DNA of 5,409 nt. Origin: Desulfobacterales bacterium. GTDB lineage: Bacteria > Desulfobacterota > Desulfobacteria > Desulfobacterales > ETH-SRB1. Position numbers and translations under genes: made by a program. The notes below the pieces were generated by a model, which saw only the letters and a program-made list of their open reading frames with translations, made no database searches and was not told the DNA's origin. Positions 1 through 5,382 of the stretch are shown here, piece by piece (the first letter of the stretch is position 1; each line of letters opens with the position of its first letter). The stretch is from the NCBI GenBank assembly GCA_030669465.1, contig DAOVDN010000100.1:1-5409 (forward strand). Reading direction: 5' to 3'.

Positions 1-162
1 CTTTGGTTTTTTACTACCCACGATACCACTGTCCTGGATCAAACTCTCATGCGGCGGGATCAGGTATGGTTTATGGTATTTTTATTGTGAAGAAAGCAGG
101 GTGGCTGTTGGATGGTAGAACATGTGAGAAAATGTGAGAAAGGGTATTTCGTGTGAGGAAAA
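1..162. other. Non-coding leader, nothing recognised
   Basis: I see no gene here. The only local structure is a 10-base tandem duplication, ATGTGAGAAA at 122-131 and again at 132-141, a short distance upstream of the pseudogene start. Minus-strand open frames across 60-325 run antisense to the better-supported plus-strand remnant at 163-471, resemble nothing I know and are rich in Phe, Ser and His, as random AT-rich translation tends to be. Confidence 0.5.
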
Positions 163-471
163 ATGAATATACTTGATAAAGCAAGACAGCCTGAAAATCG
201 TAAATTGGAGTTAAAAAGATCCCTGCCACCCAGAGCGAAGTGGTTAAAATCCAAGGCCGGAGTTCGAGGAAAAAGGCCAGTATTTCTGTGTTGATCTCAG
301 AACGAAGCCGCAAATGACATTCCATTTGGAAGTAATATATCGGACGCTTAGATCAAAAGGATCGTTGTCTTCTTCCGAGATATCAAAGGAGATAGATATT
401 CATCAAAATGATTAAGGAAATATTTCGCAGAAAAACTGTTGTGCAGATGCGACAAGAGAGAGTACCAATAA
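163..471 (+). pseudogene. Remnant of AlbA_2 (Schlafen-like)/HTH regulator, internally deleted
   Basis: Three pieces read like one decayed gene. An ATG at 163 follows GAGGA at 155-159 and encodes a start containing PENRKLELKRSLP (190-228). This resembles the ExxxLEFKxxLP opening of AlbA_2 (Schlafen-type, COG2865) proteins. From 248, one frame over, the translation begins NPRPEFEEKGQYF and reaches a helix-turn-helix-like stretch, SLSSSEISKEIDIHQND (362-412), before a TAA at 413. The PxPEFEExGxxF phrase is typical of the segment just before the C-terminal HTH in the same family. Changing frame again at about 412 gives LRKYFAEKL and more, ending at TAA 469-471, which continues the recognition helix sensibly; one missing T near 411 would explain it. 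Intact relatives are several hundred residues long, so most of the AlbA_2 domain and the whole central part are missing. The family assignment is from memory of motifs. Alternatively the two ends could be chance resemblance, which I consider less likely because both belong to the same family and lie in the right order. Confidence 0.5.
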
Positions 472-519
472 CAAACTCAGAGCATCGCATAAATACAAAA
501 AAAGGGAGGAAGTGAGAAA

Positions 520-705
520 ATGCAGAATGTAAAGTGGGAAGTTAAGGACGATAAACTGATTATTGAGATAGATTTGACAAAGGAGTTCGGACTCTCAAAA
601 TCCGGCAAAACGATAACAGTCGCCAGTACACGGGGTAATCAGAAGATCGAGGGCACTGATGTTGTAATCGGTTTGAACGTTTACAAATATCCGGAAAGTG
701 GATAA
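520..705 (+). CDS. Small conserved-type hypothetical protein, 61 aa
   Basis: This is an intact small gene with a strong ribosome binding site, GGGAGGA at 503-509, followed by ATG at 520; the stop is TAA at 703-705. The product has no signal peptide, membrane segment or cysteine. Its layout is alternating charged and hydrophobic residues (VKWEVKDDKLIIEIDL, about residues 4-19), then SKSGKTITVASTRGN (26-40), then a short strand VVIGLNVYK (48-56). This looks like a compact all-beta protein. I recall small proteins with a SKSGKTxxVASTRGN centre and a GLNxY end from many bacteria and mobile elements, always without assigned function. The SGKT string is not a Walker A motif, since the glycine-rich loop context is absent. 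The gene lies 48 bases after the dead AlbA_2/HTH remnant and may once have been its operon partner. It is probably real; its function is unknown. Confidence 0.75.
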   Translation: MQNVKWEVKDDKLIIEIDLTKEFGLSKSGKTITVASTRGNQKIEGTDVVIGLNVYKYPESG

Positions 706-733
706 CATCCACGGATCAGCGAAATAGTTTTTT

Positions 734-755
734 GGTGCGTAAAACGCACCCTACG
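734..755 (-). repeat. Short palindromic repeat, copy 1
   Basis: GGTGCGT (734-740) and ACGCACC (744-750) form a perfect 7-bp stem with a 3-base loop, followed by CTACG. Its reverse complement matches the copy at 817-838 in 19 of 22 positions, so the two copies are in opposite orientation. A T-run precedes rather than follows the hairpin on the plus strand, so it is not a standard terminator for the upstream 61-aa gene. The CGTAGGGTGCG signature is common in dispersed bacterial palindromes of unknown mobility. Confidence 0.7.
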
Positions 756-774
756 ATTTGCTTAAGGAGATGCA

Positions 775-861
775 ATGCAATACGACTTATCTACGGTGAT
801 CCATTGGAAAGAGCCACGTAGGGTGCATTTCATGCACCATCAACTTACAAACAATGATTGA
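775..861 (+). pseudogene. HicB-like antitoxin 5' fragment, cut by a repeat
   Basis: AAGGAG at 764-769 is a good ribosome binding site, five bases before the ATG at 775. The first 13 residues, MQYDLSTVIHWKE, match the MxYxLxxVIxKE opening I know from HicB-like antitoxins (type II toxin-antitoxin systems), which are normally about 70 residues or longer. At codon 15 the frame enters the palindromic repeat at 817 and then ends at TGA 859-861 after 28 codons, with a repeat-derived tail (RRVHFMHH). The rest of a HicB (WYVAxCPEL and SQG motifs) is not found downstream, and no HicA toxin is visible. I read this as an antitoxin gene destroyed by insertion of, or recombination at, the repeat. The alternative is a tiny unrelated peptide gene; thirteen residues is a thin basis. 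Confidence 0.4.
817..838 (+). repeat. Short palindromic repeat, copy 2
   Basis: CGTAG is followed by GGTGCAT (822-828), a 3-base loop and ATGCACC (832-838), a perfect 7-bp stem. Compared with copy 1 in inverted orientation, the G-C pair next to the loop end has become A-T on both sides, so pairing is kept. It interrupts the HicB-like fragment that begins at 775. Confidence 0.7.
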
Positions 862-871
862 GCCAGGCAGG

Positions 872-888
872 GGTACATTCCATGCACC
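872..888 (+). repeat. Short palindromic repeat, copy 3, degenerate
   Basis: GGTACAT (872-878), TCC loop, ATGCACC (882-888). The stem has one A/C mismatch (875 with 885). The flanks AGCCA before and ATCA after match those of copy 2, with a spacing of 49-50 bases, so copies 2 and 3 look like a local direct duplication in which copy 3 has decayed. Confidence 0.55.
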
Positions 889-936
889 ATCACAGGCATA
901 CGTATCATCGAATGCATGAATGATAAAACACCTTAA

Positions 937-1075
937 TGGGCAAAATCGAAAGTTTTACCTGTGCGATTAGTATTTACTGCGTGTCGTAGGGGCGGCTTTA
1001 CGTCGCCCTCCAAATCGCTATTGGGCGGGATAAACCCGCCCCTCAGCGCCATAAGCGCTAAGTTGTTTTTGCCCA
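937..1075. repeat. Hairpin cluster bounded by a 9-bp inverted repeat
   Basis: TGGGCAAAA (937-945) and TTTTGCCCA (1067-1075) bound a 139-bp segment. Inside are three hairpins in a row. First, GGGCGGC (990-996) with GTCGCCC (1002-1008), which includes one G-T pair. Second, a perfect 7-bp stem GGGCGGG (1023-1029)/CCCGCCC (1035-1041) with an ATAAA loop. Third, AGCGC (1045-1049)/GCGCT (1055-1059). The first is preceded by CGTAG, as in the palindromes at 817 and 2371. The size and terminal inversion resemble a miniature inverted-repeat element, but no transposase or clear target duplication is visible, so mobility is inferred only. Confidence 0.45.
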
Positions 1076-1093
1076 GGAGTGACTGAAAAAAAA

Positions 1094-1270
1094 GAACATC
1101 GAACATCGAACGTCCAACATCGAATGTTGAATGGGAAAAGATGAAGAAAAAGAAATAGTCATTCAAGGTTCGGCATTGGTTTTTTTATTCGATTTTAAAA
1201 TAATTTGAAAAGCGGAGCGACATCATTATTCGACGTTTGATGTTGGACGTTCGATGTTGGACGTTCATCT
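1094..1270. repeat. Inverted pair of heptanucleotide arrays
   Basis: Six 7-base units run from 1094 to 1135 (GAACATC, GAACATC, GAACGTC, CAACATC, GAATGTT, GAATGGG). Six units of the reverse-complement type run from 1229 to 1270 (TTCGACG, TTTGATG, TTGGACG, TTCGATG, TTGGACG, TTCATCT). Positions 1104-1124 pair with 1236-1256 in 20 of 21 positions. About 93 bases of non-repeated AT-rich DNA separate the arms. Outside them GTTGTTTT (1062-1069) is mirrored by AAAACAAC (1274-1281), so the whole unit may be about 220 bp. It resembles heptad repeats often seen dispersed in Desulfobacterota genomes. There are no spacers, so it is not a CRISPR array. Confidence 0.65.
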
Positions 1271-1312
1271 TTCAAAACAACCCCGTATGGCATAAATGCA
1301 ACCTGTGAACGG

Positions 1313-2314
1313 TTACATATTAGAAGACACATAAACTCCTCTTTTCAGGTTCTTGATCTTGCGCTGTTTCCTGGCTCTGTAAATGCAATTTCGTATCTGC
1401 TTGTCGTCAAATCCTGTTTTTTCTCTGATAATTGCGACAGTAACGCCTTTTTTGCTCTTTCTGACAATTCTTACAACTGTGTCAATCGCTGACTTGGTTT
1501 TAGATTTGACTTTACTTTTCTTCCTGGGCACAGCCTGTGATTTTTTTGCAACTTTAGCGCTTTTCTTACTGGGAACAACAGGGTCTTCCATGTCAATGCC
1601 AACAAACACATCCGCCAGATCCGATTCTGCAATGACTCTTCCTGTTTTCTTTTTGGCCTTTTCGAGCAGCTTGAGGGTCTTATCTTCCACGGCCTCGGTT
1701 ACCAGATCCTTCACCCTGGCTTTTCTGAGCTTGAAAAACAGACCCGGGTCTTCATCAAGCCTTGCGCCTATGCCATACAAAGTGACAGCTACATGTTTGC
1801 ACATGTATGCCCAGTCAGGACAACTGCAGGAAAATTCTATCTCTTTTGGCGACGGAAACAGGCCATTGCCCTGCGCCATAAAGATTTCACCTAATGTTTT
1901 TGGAAATTTTCCGGCCAAAAGTTCCTGCAGGGAATCCAGATTGCCACCGCAGGATGCCTTGATCTCCTGCCAGATATTTTCGCTAATCGCCTTTATCTTA
2001 ACGCTCACAGAATATGGCTTTGATCTGGAGCCCTGAACCAGGGATTCGACCTTTCCTGAATCTATCTGAAGGTCCAGCACCGCTCCATGACGCACATAAC
2101 TCCGTCCCCGGCCGATTCGATTGCTGTAGTCTGCATACCGTTCAAGGTTATGGTTCCATGATTTGCCCCACCACGACAAGGCAATAGCGCTTCCTTCAAT
2201 GATAACCGGTTTAATACCGGGATTTTTCTTTTTAAGCTGCTTCAGCTTTTTTGTTGCTTTTGCTTTCTTCTCCGCAACAGATACATAAGGATAATATCCT
2301 CCCCAATAGCTCAT
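1313..2314 (-). CDS. SWIM zinc-finger protein with C-terminal winged helix
   Basis: The 333-residue product carries a SWIM zinc finger, FSCSCPDWAYMCKH at about residues 161-174, with ligands C163, C165, C172 and H174 (CxCx6CxH). SWIM domains bind DNA or protein. The N-terminus (YYPYVSVAEKKAKA; SWWGKSWNHNLE at about 47-58; YADYSNRIGRGRSYVRHG at about 60-77) is the family pattern I know from stand-alone bacterial SWIM proteins. After a helical stretch comes a lysine-rich linker (about 249-276). The end (about 277-331) looks like a winged helix: VVRIVRKSKKGVTVAIIREK, then a recognition-helix-like DDKQIRNCIYRARKQ, then a wing ending RGVYV. I chose ATG 2312-2314 because AGGGGGTGAT lies one base upstream; a GTG at 2318-2320 would sit inside that binding site. 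The gene lies 79 bases after the Snf2 helicase on the same strand, so the two are probably co-transcribed and act together on nucleic acid in the cytoplasm. The family is secure; the substrate is unknown. Confidence 0.9.
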   Translation of the reverse strand: MSYWGGYYPYVSVAEKKAKATKKLKQLKKKNPGIKPVIIEGSAIALSWWGKSWNHNLERYADYSNRIGRGRSYVRHGAVLDLQIDSGKVESLVQGSRSKPYSVSVKIKAISENIWQEIKASCGGNLDSLQELLAGKFPKTLGEIFMAQGNGLFPSPKEIEFSCSCPDWAYMCKHVAVTLYGIGARLDEDPGLFFKLRKARVKDLVTEAVEDKTLKLLEKAKKKTGRVIAESDLADVFVGIDMEDPVVPSKKSAKVAKKSQAVPRKKSKVKSKTKSAIDTVVRIVRKSKKGVTVAIIREKTGFDDKQIRNCIYRARKQRKIKNLKRGVYVSSNM

Positions 2315-2315
2315 A

Positions 2316-2325
2316 ATCACCCCCT
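2316..2325 (-). promoter_or_regulatory. Ribosome binding site deciding the SWIM gene start
   Basis: Read on the minus strand this is AGGGGGTGAT, 9 of 10 bases identical to the ideal AGGAGGTGAT, and one base before ATG 2312-2314. It rules out the GTG at 2318-2320 as the likely start. Confidence 0.7.
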
Positions 2326-2326
2326 A

Positions 2327-2425
2327 CTACAACGTCAATCTAAAGAGATATATTAACTAAAAGGCCGCCACGTAGGGCGGCCCTACCGTTAATCTACAAC
2401 GTTAATTTAAAGAGATCTATTAACT
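2327..2425 (-). repeat. Duplicated 3' end of the helicase gene flanking a hairpin
   Basis: Positions 2394-2425, the last codons of the helicase gene, recur at 2327-2358 with 29 of 32 identical bases (differences at 2336, 2340 and 2350). On the minus strand the helicase ends LIDLFKLTL-stop and the downstream copy reads LIYLFRLTL-stop, so the frame and stop are preserved, with one silent and two amino-acid changes. The 35 bases between them contain the hairpin at 2363-2382. A shorter third echo, CGTTAATCTA, lies at 2387-2396. This looks like a duplication associated with arrival of the palindrome. Confidence 0.75.
2363..2382. repeat. GC-rich hairpin in the helicase-SWIM intergenic gap
   Basis: GGCCGCC (2363-2369) and GGCGGCC (2376-2382) form a perfect 7-bp stem around an ACGTAG loop, and CGTAGGG within it matches the signature of the palindromes at 817 and 987. 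It has no T-run on the minus strand, so it is not a standard terminator. Sitting in the message between two co-directional genes it could affect mRNA stability or the ratio of the two proteins. Confidence 0.6.
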
Positions 2426-5069
2426 CATTGTCTTTCATTTCGGTTATCCAGGCATCACCGGCGCCGGCAATAACGTCCTGTGACAACCTCGATTTTTCTT
2501 CCAGCATCATGTCAATTTTCTCTTCCACAGTGCCTTTGGTCAAAAACTTGTGTACAATAACATTCTTTTTTTGACCGATTCTGAATACACGGTCGGTTGC
2601 CTGGTTTTCCACGGCAGGATTCCACCAGCGGTCAAAATGAATCACATGGTTTGCTTCTGTCAGGTTTAACCCCACACCACCGGCTTTTAAGGACAACACC
2701 ATAAATGGAACATAGCTTTTCCCTTGGAATTGCTCAATAATCTTCTTTCTCTTGCTTACTGCTACACTACCGTGCAAGATCAATCCTTTTCGATTAAAGA
2801 TGTTTTCCAAAAAATCGCAAAGCGGCTCTGTCATTTCTTTGAACTGGGTAAAAATCAGGACTTTTTCTCTTTTGTCATATATTGTTTCGCAGATTTCACG
2901 AAGTCGTAAGAATTTGCCGCTTTCTTTTTCTTTAAATTCTCCGGTTCCGAGATATTGATCCGGGTGATTGCAGATTTGCTTGAACTTCATGAGCGAAGAA
3001 AGGATCAGCCCCTTTCTCCGGATACCCTCTGCCTCGGCTATTGTTTGCTTTATTTCTTCAACTATATTCTTATATAAAAGCACTTGTTTTTTACTTAAAG
3101 GGGCATATGTTTTCATCTCAACCTTTTCAGGGAGATCGGAAATAACCGTTTTGTCGGTCTTTAATCGTCTTAAGATATACGGGCTGATGAGTTTGCGCAA
3201 TCTTGAATAGCCGGAACGGTCATCTTTCAGACCTTTTGAAAATTGCTTGAATTCCCTGGCATTGCCGAGCAGTCCCGGATTTAAAAAATCAAATAATGAC
3301 CAGAGGTCTGTCAGCCGGTTTTCAATAGGAGTCCCTGTCATTATGATCCTGTTGCGGGAGATGAGATTTTTTATCGCCTTGGCCTGTTTTGTTCCAGGAT
3401 TTTTAATGGCCTGCGCCTCATCCAGGATGATGTAGTTCCAGGGATAGGATTGTAGCCATTCATGCCTTTGAATCAAGGCATATGTTGTTATAACAAGGTC
3501 GAATGCATTTAATGATTTTTTGTCCTTTGGCACACTGTTTTTCTTTAAACCTGCTCCTGAATGCGCAATATGGAATTTAATTTCAGGGGAGAATCTTGTA
3601 ATCTCATTGTCCCAATTGGAAAGAAGGGAGGCCGGAACTACCAATAGGCTGGCATTATTCGGTTTTCCTGATTTCTGAAAATCGTTTTTTATTTTATTTA
3701 AAAACGCAAGTACCTGGACAGTCTTGCCAAGACCCATATCATCTGCCAGACAGGCCCCGAACTGCAGTGAATGCAGGAAATAGAGCCAGTTTAATCCTTC
3801 TTTTTGATATTTTCTCAGCTTTGCCTTAAATCCTTTGCCGGGCATTACCGAAGTGATTAGATCAGGATCGCGCAGTTTTCGGATAACCGATTCCAACCAT
3901 TCTCCGTTTGAAATATCGTGATCTATTTCCTGCGTGTCAATACCCAGAAGCTTTTCAGGCATAAGCTGCATTTTGAGAGCATCCTTCAGACTCAATCCTT
4001 CATCATCCATCATCTTTTTTGCCTTTTCATAGGCATCCAGAGTCTGCTTCAGTTTTTCCTGATCCACTGCCACCCATCTGTTCTTTATGAAGGCGAGTCC
4101 CTCAGATTCATCCAATAATTGCCTTGCCTCCTTTTCTGAAATCTGCGTGTCCCCGAGAAATAACTGCGCATTGAAATTTAAAATTGCATCCATGCCCACA
4201 AAAGAGGGTCTGGAATCGCCAACACTAAGATTCAGTCTCAGGCTTGACCTATTTCCTTTCCACCAGTTTGGAATTCTGCACAAAATGCCTGATTCCTCAA
4301 AAACAGGGATTTCTTTTAGAAAAGAAAATGCCTCTCCTGCCGTCCAGGCAAGTGGGTGAAAGAGTTCTCCGGTTTCAAGAAGATCTGCAATCAGCGGGCT
4401 CTTTCTTGCGGCTATATGCACTGTTGCAAGAAGTTCCAAGAGCTTATCATTATCATTTTCGTATTCCTGCAATGCGTATTTAAGCGGGAGGTGCTTGGAA
4501 CGTCCCTGCCTGTTTAGCCTGGTGGAATAGGTTGCCATAAAAGCAAATTGATAATCGTCGCTTTTGTTTTCCACAAGATGAAAAAAAACCCTACCTACAA
4601 GATGCACATTTGGGCTGTAGTCTCTGATAAAATCTTCAACGGTTCCGTCGTAGGATTTGATCGCAAGGATAAATGCCCGGTTTAATCTTTTCCATACATT
4701 CTTAAGCAATTCCACACTCAAGTATTCCGAACCGATCATCATCGGGACATGTTCTATATGTATCTTTAGCTCATCTTCTTCTATCAAAACTTTTGCTTTA
4801 TGACGCAGGATCTCCAGATCAGGTATCCGGCTCAATTTCCCGGCAAAAGCTCCGGTAAAATTCCGCCAGTATTCAAGAGAAGGAGAAAGCAAGACCTGAT
4901 GATCGCAAAACCCCAGAAACAAGAGCCATGAATCGGTGTCCGCGGAGAAACGTCTGTATATCTCTTTCTGTAACACCCGGCCGCTCTTGCTTATGACATT
5001 TTGCGCATCCGTCCATTCCAACTGCAGGCAGCCATTCGGCATAACGACAACGTTTAATTCTTGATTCAT
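2394..5069 (-). CDS. Swi2/Snf2-family helicase-like ATPase
   Basis: The 891-residue product is a superfamily 2 DNA translocase of the bacterial Snf2 type. The ATPase half has every motif: LRKYQKEGLNWL (418-429), Walker A DDMGLGKT (443-450), Ia LLVVPASLLSNW (475-486), Walker B DEAQ (550-553), III MTGTPIENRLTDLW (577-590), IV VLIFTQF (737-743), V SLKAGGVGLNL (793-803) and VI QATDRVFRIGQ (823-833). Proteins with these motifs use ATP to move on double-stranded DNA and remodel protein-DNA complexes; they do not usually unwind strands. The first 400 residues resemble the N-terminal region of the bacterial Snf2-associated type (SNF2_assoc-like, about 280-400). There is no SWIM motif inside; that domain is supplied by the next gene. 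An in-frame TAG at 5076-5078, two codons upstream, fixes ATG 5069 as the earliest start; its binding site is weak. No signal peptide or membrane segment is seen. The catalytic residues are intact. The family is certain; the cellular role (repair, transcription recycling, element control) is not shown by the sequence. Confidence 0.96.
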   Translation of the reverse strand: MNQELNVVVMPNGCLQLEWTDAQNVISKSGRVLQKEIYRRFSADTDSWLLFLGFCDHQVLLSPSLEYWRNFTGAFAGKLSRIPDLEILRHKAKVLIEEDELKIHIEHVPMMIGSEYLSVELLKNVWKRLNRAFILAIKSYDGTVEDFIRDYSPNVHLVGRVFFHLVENKSDDYQFAFMATYSTRLNRQGRSKHLPLKYALQEYENDNDKLLELLATVHIAARKSPLIADLLETGELFHPLAWTAGEAFSFLKEIPVFEESGILCRIPNWWKGNRSSLRLNLSVGDSRPSFVGMDAILNFNAQLFLGDTQISEKEARQLLDESEGLAFIKNRWVAVDQEKLKQTLDAYEKAKKMMDDEGLSLKDALKMQLMPEKLLGIDTQEIDHDISNGEWLESVIRKLRDPDLITSVMPGKGFKAKLRKYQKEGLNWLYFLHSLQFGACLADDMGLGKTVQVLAFLNKIKNDFQKSGKPNNASLLVVPASLLSNWDNEITRFSPEIKFHIAHSGAGLKKNSVPKDKKSLNAFDLVITTYALIQRHEWLQSYPWNYIILDEAQAIKNPGTKQAKAIKNLISRNRIIMTGTPIENRLTDLWSLFDFLNPGLLGNAREFKQFSKGLKDDRSGYSRLRKLISPYILRRLKTDKTVISDLPEKVEMKTYAPLSKKQVLLYKNIVEEIKQTIAEAEGIRRKGLILSSLMKFKQICNHPDQYLGTGEFKEKESGKFLRLREICETIYDKREKVLIFTQFKEMTEPLCDFLENIFNRKGLILHGSVAVSKRKKIIEQFQGKSYVPFMVLSLKAGGVGLNLTEANHVIHFDRWWNPAVENQATDRVFRIGQKKNVIVHKFLTKGTVEEKIDMMLEEKSRLSQDVIAGAGDAWITEMKDNELIDLFKLTL

Positions 5070-5118
5070 TGTTTTCTACATTCCATTATTCGTAAAAGTT
5101 CAGATGTCTATTTTTTTG

Positions 5119-5178
5119 ACAAGATTAACAGGATGGACTGGATTAATTTAATCTTGTAAATCAAAACACACATCCTGT
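5119..5178. repeat. Nested inverted repeats, CAGGAT type
   Basis: ACAAGATTAA (5119-5128) pairs perfectly with TTAATCTTGT (5148-5157) across a 19-base loop. ACAGGATG (5128-5135), inside that loop, pairs with CATCCTGT (5171-5178) outside it, so the two stems are mutually entangled: they could form alternatively or as a pseudoknot-like fold. The motif resembles dispersed ACAGGATT repeats common in some Desulfobacterota and other genomes. Confidence 0.55.
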
Positions 5179-5308
5179 TTTTGAGAAATTTTACTACTAC
5201 CTGAATTTAGCAATTCTTGCTGTCAAAAGTCGTATGTCTATTTTACAAAAACCGGTGCTGTCCCTCTGTAGAAAAGATGAATATTGTTGTAACACAGGAT
5301 TTATAGTA

Positions 5309-5350
5309 AGGATGTACAGGATAAAAAATCTTGTTTATCCTGTACATCCT
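5309..5350. repeat. Perfect 17-bp inverted repeat, CAGGAT type
   Basis: AGGATGTACAGGATAAA (5309-5325) pairs without mismatch with 5334-5350 around an 8-base loop. It ends 20 bases before the ribosome binding site of the gene starting at 5383. A T-run occurs only 11 bases later on the plus strand and none directly follows on the minus strand, so it is not a textbook terminator. It shares ACAGGAT with 5129-5134, 5293-5299 and 5399-5403 and may be a mobile palindrome, a protein site or a leader structure. Confidence 0.7.
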
Positions 5351-5382
5351 GTCTAAATGTCTTTTTAAATAGGTGAAAAATT

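Larger units (their letters stand above)
706..1312. other. Repeat-rich intergenic region with one gene remnant
   Basis: Between the 61-aa gene and the end of the SWIM gene there is no intact gene. In order it holds a palindrome (734-755), a HicB-like 5' gene fragment (775-861), two more palindromes (817-838, 872-888), a hairpin cluster bounded by a 9-bp inverted repeat (937-1075) and a pair of inverted heptanucleotide arrays (1094-1270). A 77-residue minus-strand open frame across 933-1166 is only a translation of these repeats. No canonical rho-independent terminator is visible for either flanking gene: the hairpins lack a following T-run on the strand that would need it. Confidence 0.7.
5070..5382. 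other. Divergent intergenic region with CAGGAT-type repeats
   Basis: This separates the helicase (minus strand) from a plus-strand gene that begins at 5383. It holds two inverted-repeat structures (5119-5178 and 5309-5350). ATGTCTATTTT occurs at 5104-5114 and 5234-5244, preceded in both places by AAAAGT a few bases upstream, with a near copy ATGTCTTTTT at 5357-5366. A weak plus-strand promoter candidate is TTGTTT (5331-5336), 17 bases, TAAATG (5354-5359). No minus-strand promoter for the helicase is convincing. Confidence 0.55.

Noticed and set aside
60..325. Two overlapping minus-strand open frames (64 and 84 codons)
   Set aside because: They resemble nothing I recognise, have no good ribosome binding site and overlap a plus-strand remnant with family-like motifs.
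408..515. 35-codon plus-strand frame beginning MIKEIFRRK before the 61-aa gene
   Set aside because: It lacks a convincing ribosome binding site and overlaps the HTH remnant, which explains this sequence better in another frame.
933..1166. Minus-strand open frame of 77 codons containing FDVGRSMFDV
   Set aside because: It translates the heptad array and hairpin cluster; the FDV repeats come from the 7-bp DNA units, not from a protein.
1094..1270. CRISPR-like repeat array
   Set aside because: Units are 7 bases long and directly adjacent, with no spacers, and the second array is inverted.
1383..2036. Plus-strand open frame of 217 codons rich in Leu, Ser and Phe
   Set aside because: It is fully antisense to the SWIM gene, whose protein has clear family motifs; the Leu/Phe-rich translation mirrors the Lys-rich coding strand.
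2363..2382. Rho-independent terminator between helicase and SWIM genes
   Set aside because: The stem is good but no T-run follows on the minus strand; the sequence belongs to the dispersed palindrome family.
2724..4483. Several plus-strand open frames of 60-90 codons
   Set aside because: All lie antisense inside the helicase gene, which has intact motifs throughout; they are shadows.
2394..5069. Helicase as part of a DISARM-like or other defence system
   Set aside because: No methyltransferase, nuclease or other defence partner is present in the window; the only partner seen is the SWIM protein.
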